Source of the DNA: Nocardiopsis sp. NRRL B-16309
Lineage (GTDB): Bacteria > Actinomycetota > Actinomycetes > Streptosporangiales > Streptosporangiaceae
DNA length: 25,655 nucleotides
NCBI RefSeq assembly: GCF_001279585.1
Contig: NZ_LGEC01000071.1
Location: 1 to 25,655 of the forward strand
Direction: 5' to 3'
The notes below the pieces were generated by a model. That model worked only from the letters and a program-made list of their open reading frames with translations. It made no database searches and was not told the origin of the DNA. Positions 15,043 through 24,809 of this stretch are shown here, piece after piece. Numbering within the stretch: position 1 is the first letter of the stretch; every line of letters begins with the position of its first letter. Both the position numbers and the translations under genes were made by a program.

Positions 15043-16500
15043 TCAGCTCACCGGGGCCGCGTTGTTGGAGTCCAGTCCGGCCAGCAGGGCGTTGACGTCG
15101 CGCACGCACCCGCCGCACCCGGTGGTGGCGCGGGTGGCCGAGGCGATGGCGTCCCGGTCGCGGGCCCCGTCCAGCCACGCCTGCTCGATGTCGGTGCGCG
15201 TGACCGCGTTGCACCGGCACACCAGCGCCTCGGGGGCGCCCGGGGCGTCCTGGTCCGGTGCGGCCGTGGGCAGCCCCTGGACCAGGGCCAGGCGGTCGGC
15301 GGGCACCGGGGCGCCGGTGTCGTGCAGCTGGGAGACGGTGGCGGCGGCCTCGGGGAAGCCGAGCAGGACGGCGCCCACCACCTTGTCCTGCCGCACCACG
15401 AGCTTGGCGTAGCGGCCCCCGTGCGGGTCGCTGACGGTGACGGTCTCCAGGCCGGGGGCGTCGTCGTCCTCGTGCACCAGCCCGAAGGAGGTCAGTTCGA
15501 TGCCCTCGGCCTTGAGGCGGGTGACCGGGCTGGAGCCGGTGTAGCGGGCCTGGGGGTCGGTGCCGGTCAGGCGGCGGGCCAGGACGGCGGCCTGTTCCCA
15601 GCCCGGTTGGACCAGGCCCGCGCCGCCGCCGGCGTGCTGGGCGCAGTCGCCGATGGCGTGCACGCGCGGGTCGGAGGTGCTCAGGAAGTCGTCGACCAGG
15701 ATGCCGTGCTCGACCTCGATCCCGGCGTCCTTGACGAGTTCGGTGTTGCCGCGCACCCCGGCGGTGACCACGAGCACGTCGCCGGGCAGCACACGGCCGT
15801 CGTCCAGTTCCAGCCCGGTGCCCGGGACCCAGCGCGAGGCCACCCGCCAGGAGTGGACGGTCACGCCCAGGTCCTCGTAGAGGTGGCCCAGGATCTTGGC
15901 GGCGGGCTTGTCGATCTGGCGGCGCATGATCCAGGGCGAGGACTCCACCACCGACACTCGGGCGCCGCGCCCGGCCAGGCCGCGCGCGGCCTCCAGGCCC
16001 AGGACGCCGCCGCCCAGCACCACCACCGGGGCGCCGGGGCGCACCAGCGACAGCAGGCGGTCGCAGTCGGCCAGATCGCGCAGGGCGGTGACCCCCTCGC
16101 CCGGGCGCCCGTCCTTGGCCGCCACGCCCGTCACGGGCGGGAAGGAGGCCCGGGCGCCGGTGGCCACGACCAGTTCGTCATAGGGCAGCTGGGAGCCGTC
16201 GTCCAGGGTCACGGTGCGCTGGGCGGTGTCCAGGGCGGTGGCGGTCAGGCCGGGGCGGACGGTGACGCCGGGGGTCTCGGGCACGGGCAGGCGGATCTGT
16301 TCGGGGGTGTAGTCGCCCGCGACCACGCCCGAGAGCAGGACGCGGTTGTAGGCGGGGTGGGGTTCGGTGCCGACCACGGTGACGTGGACCCGCCGCCCCT
16401 CCGGGTCGAGCCTGGCGGTCTCCTCGGCGAAGCGGGCGCCGACCATCCCGTTGCCGACGACCACGATCTGGCGCGGGGACGCGCCCTGCACGGTGCTCAA
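15043..16500 (-). CDS. nasB: Assimilatory nitrate reductase electron-transfer subunit (FAD / [2Fe-2S])
   Basis: A 485-residue cytoplasmic flavoprotein thought to pass electrons from NAD(P)H to NasA. The FAD fold begins IVVVGNGMVG (12-21), and the NAD(P)-binding fold shows VVVLGGGVLGLEAA near 158-171. The second FAD contact is HAIGDCA. A C-terminal BFD-like [2Fe-2S] domain has C428-x-C430 and C462-x2-C465. This is the same architecture as the N-terminal half of NirB, without the siroheme domains. The start is TTG at 16500, supported by GGAGG six bases upstream. The alternative in-frame GTG nine bases later is too far from that site. It is the last gene of the narK-nasA-nasB operon, 77 bases after nasA. 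The symbol follows the Bacillus NasB role; naming varies among actinomycetes. Confidence 0.88.
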   Translation of the reverse strand: MSTVQGASPRQIVVVGNGMVGARFAEETARLDPEGRRVHVTVVGTEPHPAYNRVLLSGVVAGDYTPEQIRLPVPETPGVTVRPGLTATALDTAQRTVTLDDGSQLPYDELVVATGARASFPPVTGVAAKDGRPGEGVTALRDLADCDRLLSLVRPGAPVVVLGGGVLGLEAARGLAGRGARVSVVESSPWIMRRQIDKPAAKILGHLYEDLGVTVHSWRVASRWVPGTGLELDDGRVLPGDVLVVTAGVRGNTELVKDAGIEVEHGILVDDFLSTSDPRVHAIGDCAQHAGGGAGLVQPGWEQAAVLARRLTGTDPQARYTGSSPVTRLKAEGIELTSFGLVHEDDDAPGLETVTVSDPHGGRYAKLVVRQDKVVGAVLLGFPEAAATVSQLHDTGAPVPADRLALVQGLPTAAPDQDAPGAPEALVCRCNAVTRTDIEQAWLDGARDRDAIASATRATTGCGGCVRDVNALLAGLDSNNAAPVS

Positions 16501-16577
16501 CTACTGCCTCCAGGTGGGTGGGTGTGGGCGTCCCGGGCGGCGTCGGCCGGGTCTGGTGGGGACGGGGCGGGCGGGTC

Positions 16578-18667
<2,090 letters not shown>

Positions 18668-18671
<4 letters not shown>

Positions 18672-20068
18672 CGTGCGACGGTCTCCGTGGTGCCGGTCGG
18701 GGTGGTGGTGGAGGCGGGGGCCGACAGGGCGGGTGTGCGCATGTAGACGGCGTAGGTGATGATCGCGCACACCGTGTAGAAGGCCAGGAAGGCGAGGAAG
18801 CCGGGGGCGGCCGACTCGGTGGCGCGGAAGGACTCGCGGAAGACGAGGTTGATGGCGACGCCGCCCATGGCGCCCATCGCGCCGATCAGGCCGAGCATGG
18901 AGCTGGCGATGCGCTTGTTGTAGGAGAGGGTCTCCTCGCGGGGGGCGCCCTGGGCGATGGCGTTCTGGGCCTTGGCCGCGTAGATGGAGGGGATCATCTT
19001 GTAGGTGGAGCCGTTGCCGATGCCGGTCAGGACGAACACCACGCAGAAGGCTGCGATGAACACGGCCAGGGAGTCGGCGTTGATCGCGGCCACGACCACG
19101 CCGGTGCCGGCGACCATGGCGATGAAGTTCCACAGGGTGACGCGGGCACCGCCGAAGCGGTCGGCCATCTTGCCGCCGATGGGGCGGATGAGCGAGCCGA
19201 TGGTGGGGCCCAGGAAGGTGATGGAGGCGGCCTGGAGGGGTTCGAGGCCGAACTGGTTCTGCAGCAGCAGGCCGAAGGCGAACCCGAAGCCGATGAAGGA
19301 CCCGAAGGTGCCGACGTAGAGCAGGGACATGATCCAGAAGTGGCGGTCCCTGGTGGCGGCCAGCTGCGCGGAGGCGTCGCTGCGGGCGCTGGTGAGGTTG
19401 TTCATGTGGCGGATCGCGACCCAGATCGCCAGCAGGATGAACGGCACGTAGAAGAGCGGGACGAAGTGTCCGGCCTGGGCGGTGAAGATCGCGATGACGC
19501 CGAGGCCGACCAGCTGGACGGTGGCCACGCCGATGTTGCCGCCGCCGGCGTTCATGCCCAGGGCCCAGCCCTTCTCCTTCTCGGGGAAGTAGAAGTTGAT
19601 GTTGGCCATGGAGGAGGAGAAGTTGCCGCCGCCGATGCCCGCGGTGGCCGCCAGGACCAGGAAGAGCCAGTAGGGCGTCTCCGGTGCCTGGATGAGGAAG
19701 ACGGCCAGGGCGGTGGGGCCCAGCAGCATGGTGGAGGAGATGATCGTCCAGTTGCGTCCGCCGAAGAAGGGGACGGCCAGTGTGTAGGGCACGCGCAGGA
19801 CCGCGCCGACGAAGGCGACCACGGACACCAGCAGGAACTTCTGCTCGGGCGCCCAGTCGAAGCCGGTGGCGGGGGTCATGAACAGGACCAGCACCGACCA
19901 GATGCTCCAGATGGAGAAGCCGATGTGCTCGGAGAAGATCGAGGCCCACAGGTTGCGCTTGGCGACCGGGCGCCCCTTCTCCTGCCAGAACGTGTCGTTC
20001 TCCGGATCCCAGTCGGTGATCCAGGTCTTGCCTGTGCGGGCGGCGCGTTGGCCAGTCTCGGGGGTCAC
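18668..20068 (-). CDS. narK: Nitrate/nitrite porter, MFS NNP family
   Basis: A 466-residue, roughly 12-helix cytoplasmic-membrane transporter. The NNP signature GIGGGNFSSSMANINFYFP is at 144-162, followed by EKEKGWALGMNAGGGNIG (163-180). RVPY (Arg92) in helix 2 and LIRPIGGKMADRFGG in the second half supply the conserved arginines expected to bind nitrate. The start is GTG at 20068 (VTPETG), because AGGAAGG lies 7 bases upstream; longer in-frame starts lack such a site and would run into the promoter. It is the first gene of the operon. A full GlnR-type box lies about 75 bases upstream, consistent with nitrogen control. Confidence 0.94.
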
Positions 20069-20123
20069 GGCCGGGCCTTCCTGTTCGACGGTTGGTGACA
20101 AAACCGAAGGTAGGAAGCTTGCG

Positions 20124-20139
20124 TGTCCGCGACATGTCC
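20124..20139. repeat. TGTCC direct repeat beside the GlnR box
   Basis: TGTCC occurs at 20124-20128 and 20135-20139, an 11-base period, and the interval includes the overlapping palindromes TGTC-cgc-GACA and GACATGTC. It sits between the GlnR box and narK, possibly a second regulator's site. Confidence 0.4.
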
Positions 20140-20143
20140 AGCC

Positions 20144-20159
20144 GTAACACGCAAGAAAC
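20144..20159. promoter_or_regulatory. GlnR-type box upstream of narK
   Basis: GTAAC-ACGCAA-GAAAC fits the published actinomycete GlnR element gTnAC-n6-GaAAC with no mismatch at the fixed bases. Six bases further on, CTCAC (20166-20170) matches the next GTnAC half-site except at its first base. The position 76-91 bases before the narK GTG suits control of the nitrate operon. Confidence 0.7.
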
Positions 20160-20218
20160 AGTCGCCTCACCCAGGGGGCCCTACGGCGGTGAGAACCCCA
20201 TGTTACGGGCGTTGTCGG

Positions 20219-20233
20219 GCGTGTGGCACACGC
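20219..20233. promoter_or_regulatory. Perfect palindrome GCGTGTG-g-CACACGC
   Basis: A 15-base perfect inverted repeat with a single central base, too tight for an RNA hairpin and so more like a protein site. A second, weaker GTGTG-n6-CACAC follows at 20246-20261. Both lie between the small membrane-protein gene and the GlnR box. No assigned binder. Confidence 0.4.
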
Positions 20234-20279
20234 GTTTCAGGCCCGGTGTGGTCTTGCACACGGTGGCGGGCGGCCGGCC

Positions 20280-20453
20280 TCACCGTCCGTCGGGCTCCTC
20301 CCCCCGCCGCCTCTTGTGCCCGCCGGCGTCCAGGCAGGTGCCCAGCACCAGGCCGAGGGCGATCCCGGCGCCGACGTTGTCCAGGGCCGCGCCGATGGCC
20401 ACGCCCAGGCACAGTCCCAGGGCGATCCCGGTCCCCGGTGTCCAGTTGTCCAT
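20280..20453 (-). CDS. Small glycine-rich membrane peptide, 57 residues
   Basis: A 57-residue peptide, MDNWTPGTGIALGL to RRRGEEPDGR. Two hydrophobic glycine-zipper helices (about 8-23 and 27-42) form an internal repeat, GIALGLCLGVAIG and GIALGLVLGT, joined by ALDNVGA. A basic cytosolic tail follows (HKRRRGEE). Such double-glycine-zipper peptides are common in Gram-positive genomes and have no known function. GGGGGAGG immediately before the ATG at 20453 is a strong ribosome binding site. The gene is upstream of narK on the same strand, but 211 bases and several operator-like palindromes intervene, so joint transcription is unlikely. Confidence 0.75.
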   Translation of the reverse strand: MDNWTPGTGIALGLCLGVAIGAALDNVGAGIALGLVLGTCLDAGGHKRRRGEEPDGR

Positions 20454-20543
20454 GGCCCTCCCCCTCGCGTGCGGTGCTCGCGTGGTTGGACGCGTGCGGC
20501 GCGGTGGCGGTTCCCCGCCTCCGGTGTGGCGGTCCGGTGAGGT

Positions 20544-20999
20544 TCACTCCAGGGGCGCGTGGACGCTCTTGCGGGCGCTGTCGTAGATGATCTGGCTGCG
20601 GAAGCTCACCACCTCGCGGCGCTGGGTGAGCCGGTCGATGAGGAAGCTGTGCAGGGTGTCCAGTGAGGGCAGGGACACGTGCACGAGGAAGTCCTGTTCG
20701 CCGGCCACCACGTAGACCGCCAGCACCTCGGGCAGTGCGAACATCGCGGCCTTGAAGCCCTCGATCACCTGGCGGCTGGGCGGGCGCAGCTGCACCGAGA
20801 TGAACGCCTCGACCCGGCGGTTGAGCGCGGCCGGGTCGATGTCGGCGTGGTAGCCGCGGATGACGCCGCGCCGCTGCAGCAGGCGCACCCTCTCCAGACA
20901 GGTGGAGGGCGCGATGCCCAGCCGTCCGGCCAGGGCGCGGTTGGTTTGGCGCGCATCCGTTTGGAGTTCGCGCACGATCGCCGAATCAAGTTCGTCCAT
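20544..20999 (-). CDS. Lrp/AsnC-family transcriptional regulator
   Basis: A 151-residue regulator. The N-terminal winged helix-turn-helix (about 1-60) reads MDELDSAIVRELQTDARQTN, then ALAGRLGIAPSTCLERVRLL and GVIRGYHADIDPAALN. The C-terminal ligand-binding RAM domain spans about 65-145 (VEAFISVQL, VLAVYVVAGEQDFLVHV). Length and layout are standard for the family, which forms octamers and senses amino acids. The start is ATG 20999, because TAGGCT (-10) ends 7 bases before it, implying a leaderless transcript; the longer frame would begin upstream of that promoter. It is divergent from the DUF2000 gene by 80 bases, so it probably regulates that gene and itself. Confidence 0.92.
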   Translation of the reverse strand: MDELDSAIVRELQTDARQTNRALAGRLGIAPSTCLERVRLLQRRGVIRGYHADIDPAALNRRVEAFISVQLRPPSRQVIEGFKAAMFALPEVLAVYVVAGEQDFLVHVSLPSLDTLHSFLIDRLTQRREVVSFRSQIIYDSARKSVHAPLE

Positions 21000-21006
21000 A
21001 CGGGTG

Positions 21007-21071
21007 AGCCTACGCCCCCGTTCGGATTTCGTTCGGTCCCAGGTCAGTTCCACCGCGTGGATGTCTAGTGT
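21007..21071. promoter_or_regulatory. Back-to-back leaderless promoters of the lrp-like and DUF2000 genes
   Basis: On the minus strand TAGGCT (21012-21007) is 7 bases before the lrp-like ATG. On the plus strand TAGTGT (21066-21071) is 8 bases before the DUF2000 ATG at 21080. Neither gene has a Shine-Dalgarno sequence. The 53 bases between the two -10 elements must hold both -35 regions and any operator, so the promoters overlap. Confidence 0.55.
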
Positions 21072-21079
21072 CTGGACTC

Positions 21080-21520
21080 ATGACACAGCAGATGAACGAG
21101 GAAAAGGTCACCATACCGGCCACCAAGGTGGTCGTGGTCCTGCGTGAGGACCTGGAGGCCCCGCTGGCCGCCAACGCGGGCGCGGTGCTCGGTCTGGCGC
21201 TGGGCGGGCGCCTGGAGGACTCGGTGGCGGCCGACGGCAAGGACGCCGGCGGCGGTGTCCACGCGGGGCTCAACCCGCACCCCGTGCCGACCCTGGCCGC
21301 CTCCGGTGCGGCGCTGCGCGCGCTCAAGGCCGAGGCCGACGCCCGCGGAGTCACCGTGGTGGGCTTCAACGAGGTGGCGCGGCGCTCCCGCGACTACGCG
21401 TCCTACCTGGATGCGCTCGCCCGCACCGAGCCCGAGGCGGTGGAGTACGTGGGGCTGGCCCTGTTCGGGCCGCGCGGCGCGGTCAACAAGATCACCCGGC
21501 GGCTGCCGCTGCTGCGCTGA
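21080..21520 (+). CDS. DUF2000 family protein
   Basis: A 146-residue soluble protein. The sequence TKVVVVLREDLEAPLAANAGAV near residues 15-36, GLNPHPVPTLAASGAALRAL in the middle and VEYVGLALFGPRGAVNKITR at the end match the DUF2000 family, whose fold I recall as resembling peptidyl-tRNA hydrolase 2. The activity is unknown, and the lack of a known reaction should not be filled in from the fold. ATG 21080 is preferred over GTG 21068 because the -10 TAGTGT overlaps the GTG. It is divergent from an Lrp-type gene, a pairing that suggests amino-acid-responsive control. Confidence 0.82.
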   Translation: MTQQMNEEKVTIPATKVVVVLREDLEAPLAANAGAVLGLALGGRLEDSVAADGKDAGGGVHAGLNPHPVPTLAASGAALRALKAEADARGVTVVGFNEVARRSRDYASYLDALARTEPEAVEYVGLALFGPRGAVNKITRRLPLLR

Positions 21521-21546
21521 GGCCGTGGGCGGGGCCGCGGACCGGA

Positions 21547-21586
21547 GCGGGGAAGGGCCGCGGCGAGGGCTGAGGCCCCTCCCCGC
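21547..21586. terminator. Hairpin between convergent DUF2000 and zinc-ribbon genes
   Basis: GCGGGGAAGGGCC (21547-21559) pairs with GGCCCCTCCCCGC (21574-21586) with one mismatch over a 14-base loop. It lies 26 bases after the DUF2000 stop and may act in both directions. Confidence 0.55.
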
Positions 21587-21654
21587 CCGCTCGGCCGTGC
21601 CCGTGCGGGCGCGCTGGCGCCGGGCCCTGGCCTGTGCGGGGCGCCGCGCAGGGC

Positions 21655-22215
21655 TCATCCGGTGCGGCGCCCGGCCAGGGCCGCCAGCTCCGCCAGGGAC
21701 GCGACCCGCTCGACCTCGGCGTCGGTGAGGCGGTCGATCATCGCCCGGTAGGACTGGGCCCGCGCGGTGGTGGGCAGGCGGTCGGCGTGGATCTCTGCCA
21801 GGGCCAGCTCGAACCCGCACACGGCCCGCGGCGCGTGCCGGTGCGGGTGGCGGCTCACCGACCAGGCCACGCGCAGCGCGTGCTCGTGGCCGGGGGCGGC
21901 GCCGGGGCGGTCGCTCTCGCGGGCCGCGTAGCGGTAGCCGTCGGCCTCGTCGCAGGGCCCGCAGCCCCGTGCCCCGGACCCCAGCGCCCGCCCGCACTCG
22001 GGGCAGGCCAGCCGCTCCAGGGCGGCGTCCACCACGCGCCAGTCGAACTGGTCGGGTCCCTCGGCCACCAGGCGGGCCAGGTCGTGCTCCTGCGGGCCGC
22101 CCGGCTCGACCGCCCACCGCGCGCACGTGCGTGACCAGGCCGCCTCCACCTCGACGGTGAGGTCCGCCAGGGCGCGGGCCACCTCGGCGCCGCGCCGGTG
22201 CGGTGTGCTCTCCAT
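21655..22215 (-). CDS. Hypothetical protein with a central zinc ribbon
   Basis: A 186-residue protein that I do not recognise as a named family. The central C71-x2-C74-x10-C85-x2-C88 (CPECGRALGSGARGCGPC) is a clear treble-clef or zinc-ribbon metal site. It is flanked by an acidic helical N-terminus and a helical C-terminus with AMIDRLTDAEVERVASLAEL. There is no signal peptide or membrane segment. ATG 22215 follows TACCGT by 6 bases, so the transcript is probably leaderless and independent of the Nudix gene upstream. Codon use (GC at third positions) supports a real gene. Confidence 0.75.
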   Translation of the reverse strand: MESTPHRRGAEVARALADLTVEVEAAWSRTCARWAVEPGGPQEHDLARLVAEGPDQFDWRVVDAALERLACPECGRALGSGARGCGPCDEADGYRYAARESDRPGAAPGHEHALRVAWSVSRHPHRHAPRAVCGFELALAEIHADRLPTTARAQSYRAMIDRLTDAEVERVASLAELAALAGRRTG

Positions 22216-22221
22216 GCCCGC

Positions 22222-22227
22222 ACGGTA
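22222..22227 (-). promoter_or_regulatory. -10 element of the zinc-ribbon gene
   Basis: TACCGT on the minus strand fits TAnnnT and ends 6 bases before the ATG at 22215, with no ribosome binding site between. Confidence 0.45.
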
Positions 22228-22301
22228 GCGCTCGCGTGCGCGTCGGCACCAGTCGGTCGCGGTCTCACGGCGCCGCGCCCAGCGCCGCGAAGGCCCTGGG
22301 G

Positions 22302-22835
22302 TCAGGTCCGCGGCCGTGTGGCGTACAGGTACAGCAGGGCGTTCATCGACGTGCCGCTGACCAGCGTGCGCTCCCTGACCAGGTCCGGCACCCGTGCCAG
22401 GGGCAGCCAGGTGATGCGCTCGGACTCCCAGGGGTCGGTGGGGGCGCCCACCCGTTCGGCGGAGTCGGCCGTGAAGACGTGGTGCTCGCTGTCGGTGAGG
22501 CCGTTGGAGGGTTGGGTGTACAGCAGCGGGCGCAGGGGGCCCGGACGCCAGCCGGTCTCCTCCTCGGTCTCGCGGGCCGCGGCCGCCATCGTGCTCTCCC
22601 CCGGCAGGACCCCGCCCAGGGGGATCTCATAGCCCCAGGTGTCGGTGATGAACCGGTGCCGCCACAGCAGCAGGACGCGCTCCTGGTCGTCGCACACCAC
22701 CACCCCCGCCCCGGGCGGGCGGCGCAGCAGGCGGTGCGCGATGCGCCGGCCGCCGGGCAGTTCGACCTCGGCGATCCGCAGGTCGATCCAGGGGTCGGTG
22801 TAGAGCGATTTCTCCGAATGGACGGTCCAGCGCAC
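22302..22835 (-). CDS. Nudix hydrolase
   Basis: A 177-residue cytoplasmic hydrolase of nucleoside-diphosphate-linked compounds. The Nudix box is complete: G74-x5-E80-x7-R88-E89-T-x-E92-E93-x-G95-W. The N-terminal VHSEKSLYTDPWIDLRIAEV and VVVCDDQERVLLLWRHRF resemble the ADP-ribose pyrophosphatase-like branch, but the exact substrate cannot be read from sequence. The start is GTG 22835, chosen because GGGGGAG lies 7 bases upstream and the residues before it look untranslated. It is divergent from the NmrA-like gene across 153 bases, which hold no other gene. Confidence 0.9.
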   Translation of the reverse strand: MRWTVHSEKSLYTDPWIDLRIAEVELPGGRRIAHRLLRRPPGAGVVVCDDQERVLLLWRHRFITDTWGYEIPLGGVLPGESTMAAAARETEEETGWRPGPLRPLLYTQPSNGLTDSEHHVFTADSAERVGAPTDPWESERITWLPLARVPDLVRERTLVSGTSMNALLYLYATRPRT

Positions 22836-22988
22836 AGGCGGTCTCCCCCTCAGGCGGATGCGTGGACCCACCGGGTGTCCACGGCACTGCCTCTCCCGTG
22901 CCCCGGATCGGGCGCCGCCACGCCGACCGAACGTCCGCGGCAGGCCGTGGTCGTCGCGAATGTCGCCTCCGGATGTTTGGGTGGGCGC

Positions 22989-23804
22989 ATGAGTGAACAA
23001 CCGATTCTCGTGTTGGGCGCCACCGGGACCACCGGGCGGCGGGTGGCCGGACTCCTGGGCTCCCAGGGCCGTCCCGTGCGGGCGGCCTCGCGGCGCGGCA
23101 GGGTGCCCTTCGACTGGTCGCGGCCCGACACCTGGCGGGGCGCGCTCGACGGGGCGGGCGCCGTGTACCTGATGGCGCCGGACGGGGTGCCGGTGGACCC
23201 GGAGTTCGTGCGGCTGGCGGTGGACCAGGGTGTGCGCCGTCTGGTGCTGCTGTCGAGCCGGGCGATCGAGGAGATGGGCGACGAACGGCTGCTGTCGGCC
23301 GAGCGCACGGTGCGCGAGAGCGGCGCGGAGTGGACCGTGCTGCGCTGCGACTGGTTCGACCAGAACTTCGACGAGGGGTTCTTCCGCGAGCCCGTGCGCG
23401 CAGGACGGATCACCCTGCCGGTGGGCGGGGTGCGCCAGGCGTTCGTGGACGCGGGCGACATCGCGGCGGTGGCGGCCGCCGCGCTGACCGGGAACGGGCA
23501 CGCGGGGCGCGTGTACGAGGTCACCGGGCCGCGGGCGCTGACCTTCGGCGAGGCCGCCGAGGCGATCAGCGGCGCGGCCGGGTACCGGGTGGACTTCCAG
23601 GGCGATCCGGAGGAGTTCGTGCGCGACCAGGTCGCCGCGGGCCTGCCCGAGGAGGAGGCGCGCGGAGCGGTGGCGGCGTTCGCGGCGCTGAGGGCGATGG
23701 GCGACGCCGAGCCCAGCCAGGACGTGCTGCGCGTGACGGGGCGGGCGCCCAAGGACTTCACGGCCTACGCCGCCGAGGCGGCCCCGGCCTGGCGCGACTA
23801 CTAA
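22989..23804 (+). CDS. NmrA-like NAD(P)-binding protein (atypical SDR)
   Basis: A 271-residue Rossmann-fold protein. The dinucleotide motif is G10-x2-G13-x2-G16 in ILVLGATGTTGRRVAG. Next come a short ASRRGR basic stretch that favours NADP(H), the RLVLLSSRAIEEMG strand, ESGAEWTVLRCDWFDQNF, and FVDAGDIAAVAAAAL, all typical of the NmrA/HSCARG and TMR-like group. These proteins act as quinone or azo reductases or as redox-sensing regulators. The YxxxK catalytic motif of classical SDRs is not visible, as is normal here. ATG 22989 starts the first beta strand. The ribosome binding site (GGTGGG) is weak. Confidence 0.88.
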   Translation: MSEQPILVLGATGTTGRRVAGLLGSQGRPVRAASRRGRVPFDWSRPDTWRGALDGAGAVYLMAPDGVPVDPEFVRLAVDQGVRRLVLLSSRAIEEMGDERLLSAERTVRESGAEWTVLRCDWFDQNFDEGFFREPVRAGRITLPVGGVRQAFVDAGDIAAVAAAALTGNGHAGRVYEVTGPRALTFGEAAEAISGAAGYRVDFQGDPEEFVRDQVAAGLPEEEARGAVAAFAALRAMGDAEPSQDVLRVTGRAPKDFTAYAAEAAPAWRDY

Positions 23805-23816
23805 CTGCACGCCGGG

Positions 23817-23846
23817 GCGGCCTGGAAGCGTGCGGCGGCAGGCCGC
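23817..23846. terminator. Weak hairpin between NmrA-like and MerR genes
   Basis: GCGGCCT (23817-23823) and AGGCCGC (23840-23846) are perfect 7-bp arms with a 16-base loop, between two convergent genes. The long loop makes this a tentative terminator. Confidence 0.3.
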
Positions 23847-23925
23847 GGCGGTCACGTCCCCGACCACGCGGTGGGCGAGGACCGCCCAGGGCCCCGGTGC
23901 CCGCGGTGGGCGCGGCGGACGGTCG

Positions 23926-24705
23926 TCAGTGCCCGTGCGCCCCGCGCCCCTCCTGGCGGTCGGCGTTGGCGGCGAAGGCCCCGCACAGGTAGGCGCTCAG
24001 CCCTTCGGCGTGGGCGTCGATCGTCGCGGTGAAGCGCGCGTCGTCCACGTACAGCCGCCCCAGGCCGCGGTGGATCTCGGTGGTGCAGTCGTAGAACCAG
24101 CGGGTGATGTGCTCGCGGTGCCGCTCGGACAGGTCCATGGCGGCCTCGCCGTCGGCGGGCGCCCCCTCGTCCATCAGCCGGGCCAGGGCGCGGTAGACCT
24201 GGGCGGCCTCGGCGTTGTGCCGTTCCCAGTCGGCCTTGGCGTAGGAGCTCACGCGGCGCTGTGAGCGGGCGAAGGCGTCGCTGCCGCCCCAGCGCCGGCG
24301 AGCCTCCTCGGCGTGGGCGTCCACGTCGAAGTCGCCGAAGAGTTCGAGCCGCTGCGCGGCGGTCAGGTCGAGTTCCATGGTGTCGGCCTCCATCAGGTGT
24401 TCCAGGCCGCGTGCGATCGCGCGCAGCCGTTCGATGCGTTCGGTCACAAGCTCGTGCTGGCGGGCCAGGTGGGCGCGGGTGTCGGCCCCGGGGTCGTCGA
24501 GGATCTCGGCGATCCGGTCCAGTCCGAACCCGAGTTCGCGGTAGGTGAGGATCTGCCGGAGCCGCTCCACGTCGTCGTCGCTGTAGCGGCGGTACCCCGA
24601 CGCGGTGCGCCCGGCGGGTACGAGCAGCCCGATCTGGTGGTAGTGGTGCAGTGTGCGCACGGTCTGCCCGCTCATCCGCGCGACCTCGCCGACGGTGTGT
24701 GCCAA
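23926..24705 (-). CDS. TipA-like MerR-family regulator with TipAS domain
   Basis: A 259-residue regulator. The MerR winged helix domain occupies about 3-72 (HTVGEVARMSGQTVRTLHHY, then GLLVPAGRTASGYRRYSDDD). A dimerising coiled coil follows at about 75-108. The C-terminal TipAS-type domain (about 115-250) contains ERHREHITRWFYDCTTEIHR and GLSAYLCGAFAANA. TipA proteins bind thiopeptide antibiotics through this domain and activate their own promoter. The true start is judged to be TTG 24705, since GGGGGA lies 5 bases upstream and it sits about 25 bases after the predicted transcription start. The earlier in-frame GTG at 24735 would lie upstream of the transcript. Cys residues in the TipAS domain may contact the ligand. 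Confidence 0.92.
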   Translation of the reverse strand: MAHTVGEVARMSGQTVRTLHHYHQIGLLVPAGRTASGYRRYSDDDVERLRQILTYRELGFGLDRIAEILDDPGADTRAHLARQHELVTERIERLRAIARGLEHLMEADTMELDLTAAQRLELFGDFDVDAHAEEARRRWGGSDAFARSQRRVSSYAKADWERHNAEAAQVYRALARLMDEGAPADGEAAMDLSERHREHITRWFYDCTTEIHRGLGRLYVDDARFTATIDAHAEGLSAYLCGAFAANADRQEGRGAHGH

Positions 24706-24736
24706 CGGTTCCCCCACTGGTGGTGACGTGTGCACG

Positions 24737-24767
24737 ACGCTAGGGCCTGACGCGGCGTGAGGGTCAA
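24737..24767 (-). promoter_or_regulatory. MerR-type promoter with 19-bp spacer and palindromic operator
   Basis: On the minus strand TTGACC (24767-24762) and TAGCGT (24742-24737) are separated by exactly 19 bases, the long spacer typical of promoters activated by MerR proteins. The spacer carries CCTGACGCGGCGTGAGG (24746-24762, written on the plus strand), a 17-base inverted repeat broken only at one symmetric pair and the centre. This arrangement predicts autoactivation by the downstream TipA-like protein. Confidence 0.75.
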
Positions 24768-24809
24768 ACGGTGGCGGAAGGCGGTGCGCCCCACAGATCT
24801 ACCGGCGAG

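Noticed and set aside
18672..20150. Upstream extension of the nasA frame through narK, which would make a fusion of about 1190 residues
   Set aside because: The extension is Arg/His/Pro-rich with no domain, narK in another frame has all NNP motifs, and the ATGA overlap gives a normal nasA start with the cysteine cluster at residue 11.
24706..24735. Longer MerR start at GTG 24735
   Set aside because: It would begin before the predicted transcription start of the 19-bp-spacer promoter and lacks a ribosome binding site. TTG 24705 has GGGGGA upstream and aligns with the family N-terminus.
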